A stretch of DNA of 64,000 bases from an uncultured Alphaproteobacteria bacterium (GTDB lineage Bacteria; Pseudomonadota; Alphaproteobacteria; CADEGL01): the NCBI GenBank assembly GCA_902826885.1, contig CADEGL010000002.1, forward strand, positions 24,733-88,732. Direction: 5' to 3'. A program made the translations under genes and the position numbers. Numbering within the stretch: the first letter of the stretch is position 1; each line of letters starts with the position of its first letter. Below are positions 51,808 through 61,360 of the stretch, piece by piece. The notes under the pieces were generated by a model that was not told the DNA's origin, made no database searches, and worked only from the letters and a program-made list of their open reading frames with translations.

Positions 51808-52872
51808 CTACTTGAGCATCCGCATTTCGCGGTAGTAACGCACGGCACCCGGGTGCAGCGGGACGCCCAACCCATCCAGGGCCGCTTCCGGCTTGATCTG
51901 TTTCCCCTCGGGCGTGCGCGAATCGAGAAGCCGGCGCGTCGTGGTGTGCCATAGCGCGCGGGTGATCCCGTACACCAATTCCTCCGACGCCTTTTCCGAG
52001 ACGATCCATTGCGCCGGCACGGCGAGCGTGGGCGTCTCGCCGATTCCTTTGTATGCGCCAGCCGCAATCCGCGTAACCGACAGATAGGGCAACCGCCCGA
52101 TCAGCGTCTGGGCCTGCTGACCCGCGATCGGCAGGACATCGATGTCGCCCGACGCCGCCAATTCCGTCACGACGTCCGAGCGGCCGGCCGCACTCACGAA
52201 GAACGCGTCGATCTGGCCTTTCTTCAAAAGCTCGGCGGCTTGCTTGGGCTTGTCGTAGCGCAGCTTGGTTTTCGCGGATGCCGCGCCAAAGGCCTGCAGG
52301 ATCTCGCGCGCCGTGTCCGCCTCGGCGGAGCGCTCGGGGCCCAGCGAAACGCGCTTACCCGCCAATCCCTTGACGTCATGGATCTTGGCCTTGCGGGCGA
52401 CCACCAGGTGGATCGTTTCCGGATAGAGGCTGGCGATCGCCGTCAGATTGCGGAATTTGCCGCGCCCCTGAAACGCGCCTTCACCACGATAGGCCCAATA
52501 GGCCAAGTCGGCGGACATGAGGCCGGATTCCACCTTGTCGCTGTTCACCATCTCCACGTTCGCCACGGGACCGTCGGTGGATACGGCCACGGCGATCAGG
52601 CCGGGCACACCGCAGCTTCCGCCCGCCGAACAGGCGCGCGAGCCCGGTGGCTTGCTGATGGCGCTGGCCAGAAGCCCGCCGAGCGCGAAAAAGGGACTGT
52701 CCGACGACCCGGTCGCGATGCGGAAGAAGGACGCGTCCTCGGCACCCGCGCGCGCGGCAAGGGCCACACCCATGGCAAACGCCACGGCCAGGGCGGCAAC
52801 ACGGCGCAAGCCGTGCGGACGGAACGGCGGAAACCACCGCGTCGCGTCCGATCCTGCCACCTTACCCTTCAC
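51808..52872 (-). CDS. TAXI family TRAP transporter solute-binding protein, no permease nearby
   Basis: A 354-residue exported protein. The signal segment is AALAVAFAMGVALAARAGAE (near residues 25-45). The TAXI pattern begins FFRIATGSSDSPFFALGGLL, with VANVEMVNSDKVESGLMSAD and later ETIHLVVARK. It would bind a small organic acid for a TRAP-TAXI fused permease, which is not encoded in the window. The start is uncertain: GTG at 52872 is the best candidate; the longest frame reaches 53019. Convergent with the GST gene, 7 bp between stops. Confidence 0.82.
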   Translation of the reverse strand: MKGKVAGSDATRWFPPFRPHGLRRVAALAVAFAMGVALAARAGAEDASFFRIATGSSDSPFFALGGLLASAISKPPGSRACSAGGSCGVPGLIAVAVSTDGPVANVEMVNSDKVESGLMSADLAYWAYRGEGAFQGRGKFRNLTAIASLYPETIHLVVARKAKIHDVKGLAGKRVSLGPERSAEADTAREILQAFGAASAKTKLRYDKPKQAAELLKKGQIDAFFVSAAGRSDVVTELAASGDIDVLPIAGQQAQTLIGRLPYLSVTRIAAGAYKGIGETPTLAVPAQWIVSEKASEELVYGITRALWHTTTRRLLDSRTPEGKQIKPEAALDGLGVPLHPGAVRYYREMRMLK

Positions 52873-53294
52873 TTGAAGCCGCCTCGTCCCAGGGGGCGCG
52901 CATCTTACGTGAGAGAGCGCGCGGATGAAACCGGTCAACCTGCCGTGAAATGGCCGCAATTCCCTGGGCTTAGTGACGATGGCGGTGGCTCCGGGCGGGG
53001 CCGGAGGAACGTGGGACAAATCGAGGATTTTCTTCTCTCCCCTGGACGAAACATGGCCAAATGCCTATATCGAACCCGGTCAAAGGGCCGGGAGCGGTGG
53101 AAAACCGCCATCTATGGAACACCCGCCCCAGGGGCAAGTTCACAAGATTGGACGGTTCGGTTGCGCTTGCGCGGAGGCCTGAGGTGTCCGGCCCCCGAAA
53201 GACGACGCCTCCGGATCGAAATCGACGCACACCACACCGCCGCCGGCACGGATAGTCCGGCGCGGATCAGGCGCGAGGCGAGCGGCACGTTCCG
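52873..53294. other. 422-bp divergent intergenic region
   Basis: It separates the TAXI-binding protein gene (minus) from the GH17-GT2 gene (plus) and must hold promoters for both. I see no convincing gene, tRNA or repeat. It contains no clean -10/-35 pair. The upstream GTG/ATG choices of the TAXI gene could consume 147 bp of it. Confidence 0.5.
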
Positions 53295-55973
53295 ATGAAG
53301 GTCTATTTCAAGGTTTCCTCGCTCCTCATCCTGCTCGCGCTGTCGCTGGCGAATGTCGGCCTGTGGGCCTTCGTCAACCGGCCCATGCAGGAAAAGCCCT
53401 GGAGCGGCGTTTTCCGCGGCCTTTCCTACTCTCCTTTCCATGGCGACCAAGACCCGCAAGCCGGCGCCGTCGCGTCTTACGCCGAGATCGACGAAGACCT
53501 GCGCTTTCTCCAAGACAAGACCGCCGCCATCCGCACCTATAGCGCGCTGGATGGCATCGAGCAGGTTCCGCGTATCGCCGCCAAGTACGGCCTGCGCGTC
53601 GTGGCCGGCGCCTGGATCGACAATTTTCTCGACAAGAACGAACGCGAAATTCAGAGCCTGATCTGGATTGCCAACCACAATTCCAACGTCGACAAGATTC
53701 TGGTCGGCAACGAGACGTTGCTGCGCGCCGACGTGACGCCCGAGCAGATGCTCGAATATATCCGCCGCGTGAAAGAAAAGGTGAAGCAGCCGGTCAGCAC
53801 CGCCGAACCGTGGCATGTCTGGCTCAAGAATCCGGATCTGGTCAAGGAAGTGGACTATATCGCCGTCCACATCCTTCCTTATTGGGAAGGTCAGCCGCTC
53901 GACCGCTCGATGGATTTCATCCTCGAGAAATACGACCTGCTGGTGCAGGCCTATCCCGATAAGCACATCGTCATCACCGAAGTCGGCTGGCCCAGCGACG
54001 GGCGCATGAAAAAAGGCTCGGTGCCGTCCTTGAAGAACCAGGCGTTGTTCCTGCGCCAGTTCCTCAACATGGCGAACTCGCACAAGCTCGACTATTCGCT
54101 GATGGAAGCCTTCGATCAGCCGTGGAAACGGCATATGGAAGGCAGCGTCGGCAGTTATTGGGGCATTTACGACAACAACCGCAATTTGAAGATCGCCATG
54201 GCCGGTCCCATCGTGGCCGTGCCCCACTGGCCCTATCTGGCCGCCGCTTCGACCATCCTGGCGCTGATTCCCATGGCCTGGTTCCTCGGCAGCGCGGGGC
54301 GCATGCGCGCCGGCGGCCGCATCTTCTACGCCACCATCATCCAGGCCGTGGCCACCACCGGCGTGTGGGCGTTCCACATCGCGACCGATCAGTATTTGAC
54401 CCAAAACGAGATCGTCACCTGGTGCGCATTGGGCTTCGGCCTGGCGCTTCTGATGGCCATTCTTCTGGCCGAGGCGTTCGAGCTCGCGGAATCCTTTTGG
54501 CTCCGCCTCGCGCGCCGGCCCGAGCCGGTGGCGGCGGACCCGAGCACCCGCATGCCGCGCGTCTCGGTCCATATTCCGATCTACAACGAGCCGCCGGAGC
54601 TGGTGATCGAATCGCTCGAGGCTCTCGCCCGTCTCGACTATCCCAACTACGAAGTCGTGGTCATCGACAACAACACCAAAGACCCCGAGGTTTGGGCGCC
54701 CGTCGAGGCCTGGTGCAAGGAGCGCCCCGACATCTTCCGCTTCTTCCACCTGGACCATTGCCCCGGCTTCAAGGCCGGCGCCTTGAACTTCACGCTGAAG
54801 CACATGGACCAGACGGCCGAGGTCGTCGCCGTGATCGACAGCGACTACACCGTGAAGCCCGACTGGCTGAAAAGCTTCGCGCCCTATTTCAACAAGCCCG
54901 AGGTCGGCTTCGTGCAGGCGCCCCAGGACTACCGGGATTGGCGCCAAGGCCTGTTCAAGGAGATGTGCTACTGGGAATACGCCGGCTTTTTCCATATCGG
55001 CATGGTCGTGCGCAACGAGCGCAACGCCATCATCCAGCACGGCACCATGACCATGGTGCGCAAAACCGCGCTGGAAGAAGTCGGCGGCTGGGCCGAGTGG
55101 TGCATCACCGAGGACGCCGAGCTGGGCATCAAGCTGATGGCCCACGGCTACGATTCGCTTTACCTCAACCAGAGCTTTGGTCAGGGCGTCACGCCCGACA
55201 CCTATGCCGGCTATAAGAGCCAGCGTTTCCGCTGGGCCTACGGCGCCATCCAGATCATGAAGCGCCACTGGCGCGAGTTCGTTCCCTGGGCGGGCGGCAG
55301 CCTGACGGCCGCGCAGCAGTACCATTTCGTCGCGGGCTGGCTGCCCTGGATCGGCGACGCGCTCAACACCGTCTTCACCTTCTTCGCGCTGTTCTGGACG
55401 GTCGGCCTGATCGTGTGGCCGAAGGCGTTCGATTTCCCGCTGACGATCTTCATCTCCGCCGCGCTCGGCCTGTTCGCCTTCAAGACCGTCAAGTCGTTCG
55501 CGCTGTATAGCCTGCGCATCCGCTGTTCGTTGGGACAGAATATCGGCGCGGCGATCGCAGCCCTCTCGCTCACCCATACGGTCGGCAAGGCCGTGTGGAG
55601 CGGCATCTTCACCTCGGGCAAGCCCTTCCTGCGCACCCCCAAGCTGGAAGACCAGCCCGCGGTGATGAAGGGGCTTCTGATGGCGTGGGAAGAATCGCTG
55701 CTCACGCTTCTGCTATGGGTCGCCGCCGTCGGCATCGTGGTGGCCAACGGCTCGGATTCGCCCGAGTCTTGGTTGTGGGCCGCCATGCTGGTGGTTCAGT
55801 CGATTCCCTATGCCGCGTCATTCATCACGGCGATGGTCAGCATCGCGCCGCAGCTCTTCAAGCGGCGCGTGGCGGCCGCCACCGGGGAACAGCCGCGCCT
55901 GCCCCCGGCCACGCCGTCGTCGTCCGCGGGCGCCCTGCCGCTCAACCGCGTGACGCGGGACCGCGACTCCTAA
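53295..55973 (+). CDS. Bifunctional GH17-GT2 membrane beta-glucan synthase (NdvB/NdvC-like)
   Basis: The 892-residue product has a membrane anchor (about 7-27), a GH17 domain (about 35-300) with acid/base Glu140 in VGNETLLR and nucleophile Glu229 in VITEVGWPS, two helices (about 310-395), and a GT2 domain (about 420-650) with DNN near 459, DSD at 515-517, TEDAE at 606-610 and QRFRW at 643-647; further helices follow to about 865. The GT2 part would polymerise a beta-glucan from UDP-glucose and the GH17 part branch or cyclise it, as in Pseudomonas NdvB and Bradyrhizobium NdvC relatives. The ATG at 53295 is the natural start. Confidence 0.88.
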   Translation: MKVYFKVSSLLILLALSLANVGLWAFVNRPMQEKPWSGVFRGLSYSPFHGDQDPQAGAVASYAEIDEDLRFLQDKTAAIRTYSALDGIEQVPRIAAKYGLRVVAGAWIDNFLDKNEREIQSLIWIANHNSNVDKILVGNETLLRADVTPEQMLEYIRRVKEKVKQPVSTAEPWHVWLKNPDLVKEVDYIAVHILPYWEGQPLDRSMDFILEKYDLLVQAYPDKHIVITEVGWPSDGRMKKGSVPSLKNQALFLRQFLNMANSHKLDYSLMEAFDQPWKRHMEGSVGSYWGIYDNNRNLKIAMAGPIVAVPHWPYLAAASTILALIPMAWFLGSAGRMRAGGRIFYATIIQAVATTGVWAFHIATDQYLTQNEIVTWCALGFGLALLMAILLAEAFELAESFWLRLARRPEPVAADPSTRMPRVSVHIPIYNEPPELVIESLEALARLDYPNYEVVVIDNNTKDPEVWAPVEAWCKERPDIFRFFHLDHCPGFKAGALNFTLKHMDQTAEVVAVIDSDYTVKPDWLKSFAPYFNKPEVGFVQAPQDYRDWRQGLFKEMCYWEYAGFFHIGMVVRNERNAIIQHGTMTMVRKTALEEVGGWAEWCITEDAELGIKLMAHGYDSLYLNQSFGQGVTPDTYAGYKSQRFRWAYGAIQIMKRHWREFVPWAGGSLTAAQQYHFVAGWLPWIGDALNTVFTFFALFWTVGLIVWPKAFDFPLTIFISAALGLFAFKTVKSFALYSLRIRCSLGQNIGAAIAALSLTHTVGKAVWSGIFTSGKPFLRTPKLEDQPAVMKGLLMAWEESLLTLLLWVAAVGIVVANGSDSPESWLWAAMLVVQSIPYAASFITAMVSIAPQLFKRRVAAATGEQPRLPPATPSSSAGALPLNRVTRDRDS

Positions 55974-55982
55974 GGCCGCCGC

Positions 55983-56813
55983 ATGGGCGACGTCAGCGTC
56001 GTCATCCCCGCGTTTCACGCGCAAGGCACCATTGCCCGCGCGGTGGCCAGCGCTCTTTCGCAAGACCCCGCGGAGATCGTCGTGGTTTCCGACGACGGCG
56101 CCGACTATGCGCCGGCCTTGGTTGACGCAGGCCTGCGCGACGGCCGCTTGCGCCACGTCACCACCGGCCGCACCGGCGCCGGCCCCGCCGCCGCGCGCAA
56201 TCTGGGCCAGGACGCGGCCTCGGGCGCAATCGTGGCCTGGCTCGACGCCGACGACCTGTTCCACCCCGGCCGCCTGGCCGCGCTCACGCCGCTGGTACGC
56301 GAACGCGGTGCGGCGGCCGACAATGTGCGCGTCGTCGACGATGCGACCGGCCGTGAATTGCAGTGCCTGTTCCCGCCGGGCGACGGCGTCATGGAGATGG
56401 GCGCCGCGGGCTTCCTCGCGACCTCCGTGCCGATGATGTTCGCCGTGCGCCGCTCGCTGGGCTTGCGCTGGGATGAGGACCTGCTGCTGGGCGACGACGT
56501 GGCCTACAACCTGCGCCTGATCGACCGGCTGGGGCCCCTCCCCGTCACCTTGCGGCCGTTTCACGACTATCGCGTCCGGTTGGGCTCGATCTGCCACGCC
56601 GACGATTCCGCGGCGAAGGCCGAGGAAGGCTACGGCATCATGCTGCGCCGCCTGGCCGCCGACGGGTTCGGGTTCGCACAGCCGGAGATTCGCGAAGCCT
56701 TCGCGGCCGCGCTCCGGCGCAAGATCGCGCTCAACCGCGAATTCGATGCGGCCCGTCGCGCGGGCCAGGCGGCCACGTTCCAGGATTTCATTGCCGCGCG
56801 GCGCGGGGCGTAG
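55983..56813 (+). CDS. Family 2 glycosyltransferase
   Basis: A soluble or peripheral GT2 enzyme of 276 residues with a GT-A fold. It starts VSVVIPAFHAQGTIARAVAS, with the nucleotide-sugar binding DDGADY near residue 38 and the DxD motif in WLDADDLFHPG near 83; no membrane helices are seen. It starts 9 bp after the GH17-GT2 gene and is probably cotranscribed, so it may decorate the same glucan. Its last 26 bp overlap the convergent rlmJ gene. Confidence 0.85.
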   Translation: MGDVSVVIPAFHAQGTIARAVASALSQDPAEIVVVSDDGADYAPALVDAGLRDGRLRHVTTGRTGAGPAAARNLGQDAASGAIVAWLDADDLFHPGRLAALTPLVRERGAAADNVRVVDDATGRELQCLFPPGDGVMEMGAAGFLATSVPMMFAVRRSLGLRWDEDLLLGDDVAYNLRLIDRLGPLPVTLRPFHDYRVRLGSICHADDSAAKAEEGYGIMLRRLAADGFGFAQPEIREAFAAALRRKIALNREFDAARRAGQAATFQDFIAARRGA

Positions 56814-57654
56814 CGCCCTCTTCCGGCACCAGCCATTCGATCCGGCGCGACGCGCCGGCGGACCGGCCCAGCACCTTGACTAGAAAATCGAGGATCGCCG
56901 CGGCTTCCGCCTCGAATGTCCAAGGCGGATTGACCAGGATGATCCCGCAGCCGATCAGGCGGTTGGGCGTATCGGCCTCGAGCCGCAGTTCCGCCGCCAT
57001 GGTGCGCGGGATCGCCAGAGACGCGGCCTCCGCACGGAAAGCAGCCACGGCGTCGCGATTCTTGATCGGGTACCAAAGCATGTAGATGCCGGTGGCCCAG
57101 CGCCGATGGGCTTCCTTCAATCCGCGCGCGAGTTGCGCGAACTCGTCGGCTTCCTCGAACGGCGGATCGACCAGAACGAGTCCGCGGCGTTCCGGCGGCG
57201 GCAACAGCGACTTGAGGGCGTTGTATCCATCCATGGTGTGAATCCGGACGGCGGGATCGCCCGCGAACTCGTCGCTCAGGAGCCGCGCGTCCTCCGGATG
57301 CATCTCGACCGCGGCGAGCCGGTCCTGGCCGCGCAGGAAATTACGGATCAGGCGCGGCGAGCCGGGATACCAGCGCAACCCCTCGCCCTCGTTGAAGCCC
57401 CGCACGGCGGCGAGATACGGCGCCAATGCGTCCGGCGCATCGGAGCGCGCGAGAAGCCTCGCGATCCCGTCGCGCCATTCGCCCGTGCGCAGAGAGCGTT
57501 CGTCCGACAGATCGTAAAGGCCGAGCCCGGCATGGCTGTCGAGCACGAAGAACGGCTTGTCCTTCGTTTTCAGGTGCCGGAGCAGGACCGACAGCAGCGC
57601 GTGCTTGAAGACATCCGCGAAATTGCCGGCATGGAAGGCGTGACGGTAGTTCAT
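56788..57654 (-). CDS. rlmJ: 23S rRNA (adenine(2030)-N6)-methyltransferase
   Basis: A SAM-dependent N6-methyltransferase of 288 residues. The N terminus MNYRHAFHAGNFADVFKH and the catalytic DPPFEEADEFA near residue 160 are diagnostic; the SAM-binding LDSHAGLGLYDL is near 37. The ATG at 57654 matches the family start. The 3' end overlaps the convergent glycosyltransferase by 26 bp. Confidence 0.95.
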   Translation of the reverse strand: MNYRHAFHAGNFADVFKHALLSVLLRHLKTKDKPFFVLDSHAGLGLYDLSDERSLRTGEWRDGIARLLARSDAPDALAPYLAAVRGFNEGEGLRWYPGSPRLIRNFLRGQDRLAAVEMHPEDARLLSDEFAGDPAVRIHTMDGYNALKSLLPPPERRGLVLVDPPFEEADEFAQLARGLKEAHRRWATGIYMLWYPIKNRDAVAAFRAEAASLAIPRTMAAELRLEADTPNRLIGCGIILVNPPWTFEAEAAAILDFLVKVLGRSAGASRRIEWLVPEEGATPRAARQ

Positions 57655-57693
57655 GGAACCCTGAACGTTGCGGCCGACGAGTATAGGCAAAAA

Positions 57694-57720
57694 GAAAGGG
57701 GCCCCGGAGGGCCCCTTTCC
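57694..57720 (-). terminator. Rho-independent terminator after aqpZ
   Basis: GAAAGGGGCCC (57694-57704) pairs with GGGCCCCTTTC (57709-57719) around a CGGA loop; on the minus strand it is followed by TTTTT. It lies 22 bp beyond the aqpZ stop. Confidence 0.9.
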
Positions 57721-57741
57721 GGCTTTCGAGATGCGCGGCGG

Positions 57742-58440
57742 CTATTTCCCGTCGCCAAACAGGAAGCGGTAGACCCCGCCGCCGACAAGGCCGCCGACCA
57801 GCGGCACCACCCAGAACAACCAAAGCTGCTGCAGCGCCCAACCGCCCACGAACAGGGCGGGCCCCGTGCTGCGCGCGGGGTTCACCGAAGTGTTGGTGAC
57901 CGGAATGCTGACCAGGTGGATGAGGGTGAGCGCCAAGCCGATAGCCAGGCCGGCGAAGCCCGCCGGTGCCCGCTTGTCGGTCGCGCCCAGGATGATAATC
58001 AGGAAACCGAAGGTCATGACCAGTTCGGATACGATCGCCGAGGACATGACGTATTTACCCGGCGAGTGCTCGCCATAGCCGTTGGCGGCAAAGCCGTTCT
58101 GAACGTCGAAACCGGGCGCGCCGCTGGCGATGACATAGATCACGGCCGCCGCGGCGATGGCACCGATGACCTGAGCGATGAAATACGGGATGACGTCCTT
58201 GGCGTCGAACCGCCCGCCTGCCCACAGGCCGATCGTGACCGCCGGGTTGAAATGGCCGCCCGAGACAGGCCCCAACGCATAGACCATGGTGAGAACGGTC
58301 AGGCCGAAAGCAAGCGCGACACCGGTCAACCCGATGCCGACTTCCGGAAACCCGGCCGCGATGACGGCGCTGCCGCAACCGCCTAGGACAAGCCAGAATG
58401 TGCCGATCAACTCGGCTGCGAAACGCTTGGACATACCCAT
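57742..58440 (-). CDS. aqpZ: Aquaporin Z
   Basis: A tetrameric water channel of 232 residues and six helices. Two NPA boxes are present: [14 protein letters not shown] near residue 60 and [12 protein letters not shown] near 185. The N terminus [20 protein letters not shown] is typical of AqpZ, as is [10 protein letters not shown] in the periplasmic loop. The start at ATG 58440 (MGMSKRF) follows AAGGGGG; the ATG 6 bp downstream is also possible. Confidence 0.94.
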   Translation of the reverse strand: MGMSKRFAAELIGTFWLVLGGCGSAVIAAGFPEVGIGLTGVALAFGLTVLTMVYALGPVSGGHFNPAVTIGLWAGGRFDAKDVIPYFIAQVIGAIAAAAVIYVIASGAPGFDVQNGFAANGYGEHSPGKYVMSSAIVSELVMTFGFLIIILGATDKRAPAGFAGLAIGLALTLIHLVSIPVTNTSVNPARSTGPALFVGGWALQQLWLFWVVPLVGGLVGGGVYRFLFGDGK

Positions 58441-58540
58441 CTTGAACCCCCTTATTCGTGGATGACGTCGTACGCGTTCCCCCGCGCAGCCCAGATCATG
58501 CAGCGGCCCCGGACGGTTTCCTAGCAATTCCAGGCCGCGT

Positions 58541-58568
58541 TTGCGGCCCGTACGGGCCTTCGTATAAT
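58541..58568 (+). promoter_or_regulatory. Sigma-70-like promoter for the TRAP dctP gene
   Basis: A perfect -10 hexamer TATAAT at 58563-58568 is preceded by TTGCGG at 58541-58546 (16-bp spacing), about 100 bp before the dctP ATG. Confidence 0.7.
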
Positions 58569-58668
58569 GCCGTCCGAACCGGTCGAACCCGGGAAAACCA
58601 CGACCCCGCGGCATTTTCGTTCGCGCCGCGCCGCCATGAATTCAGCCAGGCTGAGGGAGCCCTTCTCC

Positions 58669-59763
58669 ATGAAACGACGGAAATTCCTGAAGACGGCCGG
58701 TTTCGGCTTGGCCGCCAGCACCATTGCCGCGCCCGCGATCGCGCAGTCGCCTTCGAACCCCGAGATCAAATGGCGCCTGGCCGCAAGCTGGCCCAAGAGC
58801 CTGGAGGCCTTGTGGGGCGGCGTCGACATGCTCGCCAAACGCGTGGCCGCGGCGACCGACGGCAAGTTCCAGATCACGCCCTCCGCCGCGGGCGAGATCG
58901 TGCCGGCGCTCCAGGTCCTGGACGCGGTGCAGAACGGCACGATCGAATTGGGCCATACGGCCAGCTACTACTATGTCGGCAAGGACCCGACCTTCGCCTT
59001 CGACACCGTCCTGCCCTTCGGCCTGAACGCGCGCCAGCAGAACGCCTGGATGTACCACGGCGGCGGTATCGAGCTGATGCGCGAGTTCTTCGCCAGCTAC
59101 GGCGTCCGCCAAATCCCCGCGGGCAACACCGGCGCCCAGATGGCCGGCTGGTTCCGCAAGGAGATCAAGTCGGTCAAGGACCTGAACGGCCTCAAGTTCC
59201 GCATGGGCGGCATCGCCGGCCAGATCATGACGAAGCTGGGCGTGGTGCCGCAGCAGATCGCGGCGCCCGATATCTATCCTTCTCTCGAAAAGGGCACGAT
59301 CGACGCGGCGGAATGGGTCGGCCCTTATGACGACGAGCGTCTCGGCCTGCAGAAGGTCGCCAAGTACTACTACTATCCCGGCTGGGCCGAGGGCAGCGCG
59401 CAGCTTTCGCTCTTCGTGAACCAGAAACAGTGGGACTCCCTGCCCGCCAACTACAAGGCGGTGCTGGAGGCCGTTTGCGGCGACGTCAATGTGTGGATGC
59501 TGGCCAAGTACGACGCGCAGAATCCGGCGGCGTTGAAGCGCCTGGTCGCCAACGGCGCCCAACTCCGCGCCTTCAACAAGGACATCCTGAACGCGCTCTA
59601 CAAGGCATCCAACGAGTTGTACGACGAGATCGGGGCGAAGAACGACAAGTTCAAGAAGATCTACGACCAGTGGAATGCGTTCCGCACCGAGGAGTTCCTC
59701 TGGTTCCGCGTGGCGGAGAACTCATACGATAACTTCGTCTTCACGGCCGGCGCGAAGAAATAG
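58669..59763 (+). CDS. dctP: TRAP transporter substrate-binding protein (DctP family), Tat-type signal
   Basis: A periplasmic binding protein of 364 residues. The signal MKRRKFLKTAGFGLAASTIA has the twin-Arg pattern RRKFLK, so it is probably exported folded. The DctP fold includes RLAASWPKSLEAL, the conserved helix NGLKFRMGGIAGQIMTKLG with the substrate-carboxylate Arg, and TIDAAEWVGPYDDERLG. A mannitol/alpha-keto acid-type subfamily is suggested by the IDAAEWVGP segment. The ATG at 58669 follows GAGGGAG. The permease genes lie convergently downstream. Confidence 0.92.
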   Translation: MKRRKFLKTAGFGLAASTIAAPAIAQSPSNPEIKWRLAASWPKSLEALWGGVDMLAKRVAAATDGKFQITPSAAGEIVPALQVLDAVQNGTIELGHTASYYYVGKDPTFAFDTVLPFGLNARQQNAWMYHGGGIELMREFFASYGVRQIPAGNTGAQMAGWFRKEIKSVKDLNGLKFRMGGIAGQIMTKLGVVPQQIAAPDIYPSLEKGTIDAAEWVGPYDDERLGLQKVAKYYYYPGWAEGSAQLSLFVNQKQWDSLPANYKAVLEAVCGDVNVWMLAKYDAQNPAALKRLVANGAQLRAFNKDILNALYKASNELYDEIGAKNDKFKKIYDQWNAFRTEEFLWFRVAENSYDNFVFTAGAKK

Positions 59764-59785
59764 ACCGGCGAAATCGCCGGCACGG

Positions 59786-59813
59786 AAAAGCCCCGCGCGA
59801 GCGGGGCTTTTCT
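59786..59813. terminator. Bidirectional terminator between dctP and dctM
   Basis: AAAAGCCCCGC (59786-59796) and GCGGGGCTTTT (59801-59811) form an 11-bp stem with a GCGA (GNRA) tetraloop. A/T tracts on both sides suit both converging genes. Confidence 0.88.
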
Positions 59814-59824
59814 ATTTCAGCGAA

Positions 59825-61360
59825 TCACTGACCGCCCTTGAGGGATCTCTCGATATCCTTCGCCGGATCACTTTCCTCCGGCTGGGCATCCACGGGGGCA
59901 TCCTGACCGCCGGTTCCGAACTGCGGCGGCGGTGGCGCCTCGGTGTCGGGCAGGTTGATCTCGATCTTGGCCGGGTCGATGGCCGCGGGATTCGCCTGGC
60001 CATGCAGCACCAGGTTCGGAAAGGCGATCACGATCCCGATCATCACGACTTGAATGCAGACAAACGGAATCGCGCCCCAATAGATCTGCCCGGTCGTGAC
60101 CCCGGGCGTGCGGCGTCCGGTCAAGCGGTCCAGGAATTCCGATTTGGGCGCGACGCTGCGAAGGTAGAAAAGCGCGAAGCCAAAGGGCGGGTGCATGAAC
60201 GATGTCTGCATGTTCACGCTCAAAAGAACGCCGAACCAAACCAGGTCGATGCCCAACTTCTGCGCGACGGGCGCGAGAAGGGGCACGATGATGAAGGCCA
60301 ATTCGAAGAAATCGAGAAAAAACGCGAGGATGAAGACCAGCAGGTTGACGGCGATCAGGAAGCCGATCTGGCCCCCCGGCAAGCCGGTCAGCAGATGCTC
60401 CACCCACACGTCGCCATAGATGCCGCGAAACACGAGGCCGAATACCGTGGCGCCGATCAGGATGAACATCACGAACGTGGACAGCTTGGCGGTTTTATCG
60501 AGAGCTTGGCGGAGCAGCGGAAAGCTCAGTTTTCCGCGCGCCAAGGCCAAGGCCACCGCGCCGAGCGCGCCCATGGCGCCGCCCTCCGTCGGCGTGGCGA
60601 TGCCGAGGAAGATGGTGCCGAGCACCAGGAAAATGAGCGCGAGCGGCGGTAAAAGCGAAACCACCACGCGATGCAGCAGCGCCCAGCCCCGCAGGGTCCG
60701 GGCTTCCGGAGGCAGGGCCGGAGCGGCGGCGGGCCGGACAATCGTCACCGCGAACACGTATGCGGCATACAGGCCGGTGAGAATGAGCCCGGGCAAAATC
60801 GCGCCCTGATACATATCGCCGACCGAGCGGCCCAACTGATCGGCCATCACGATGAGGACGAGGCTGGGCGGTATGATCTGCGCCAGAGTACCCGAAGCGG
60901 CGATCACGCCCGATGCCAGCCGCCGGTCGTAGCCGTAGCGCAACATGATCGGCAAGGAGATCAAGCCCATGGAGATGACGGACGCGGCAATGACGCCGGT
61001 GGTGGCCGCCAGCAGGGCCCCTACGAAAATGACGGCATAGGCCAGGCCGCCGCGCACGGCTCCGAACAACTGGCCGATGGTGTCGAGCAGATCCTCCGCC
61101 ATGCCGCTGCGTTCGAGGATCAACCCCATGAACGTGAAGAACGGGATCGCCAGCAGGGTTTCATTGCGCATGATCCCGAAAATGCGCTCGGGCAATGCCT
61201 GCAGCAGCGCGGGCGTCAGCAGCCCGGCCTCGATCCCCAGGAAGGCGAAGAGAAGTCCGTTGGCCGCCAGCGCGAACGCCACCGGATAGCCGAGCAGCAG
61301 AAAGATAACGAGCGCCACGAACATCAGCGGCGCCATCTCGGCGATGAGGAATTCCGTCAC
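59825..61360 (-). CDS. dctM: TRAP transporter large permease (DctM)
   Basis: A 511-residue membrane protein with about 12-13 helices that carries the substrate with Na+ coupling. Features include FFTFMGLILERSGMAEDLLD, GALLAATTGVIAASVISMG and SGTLAQIIPPSLVLIVMADQ typical of DctM. A hydrophilic C-terminal tail of about 50 residues, rich in Pro, Asp and Glu, is longer than usual. GTG at 61360 overlaps the dctQ stop (GTGA); no ATG fits near the conserved start. Confidence 0.93.
   Translation of the reverse strand: MTEFLIAEMAPLMFVALVIFLLLGYPVAFALAANGLLFAFLGIEAGLLTPALLQALPERIFGIMRNETLLAIPFFTFMGLILERSGMAEDLLDTIGQLFGAVRGGLAYAVIFVGALLAATTGVIAASVISMGLISLPIMLRYGYDRRLASGVIAASGTLAQIIPPSLVLIVMADQLGRSVGDMYQGAILPGLILTGLYAAYVFAVTIVRPAAAPALPPEARTLRGWALLHRVVVSLLPPLALIFLVLGTIFLGIATPTEGGAMGALGAVALALARGKLSFPLLRQALDKTAKLSTFVMFILIGATVFGLVFRGIYGDVWVEHLLTGLPGGQIGFLIAVNLLVFILAFFLDFFELAFIIVPLLAPVAQKLGIDLVWFGVLLSVNMQTSFMHPPFGFALFYLRSVAPKSEFLDRLTGRRTPGVTTGQIYWGAIPFVCIQVVMIGIVIAFPNLVLHGQANPAAIDPAKIEINLPDTEAPPPPQFGTGGQDAPVDAQPEESDPAKDIERSLKGGQ

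Noticed and set aside
50994-52067. Upstream in-frame extension of the M17 aminopeptidase
   Set aside because: It runs antisense through the GST gene, has no family similarity and would double the normal length.
53112-55577. Minus-strand open frame of over 800 codons
   Set aside because: It is antisense to the GH17-GT2 gene; composition is typical of a shadow frame in high-GC DNA.
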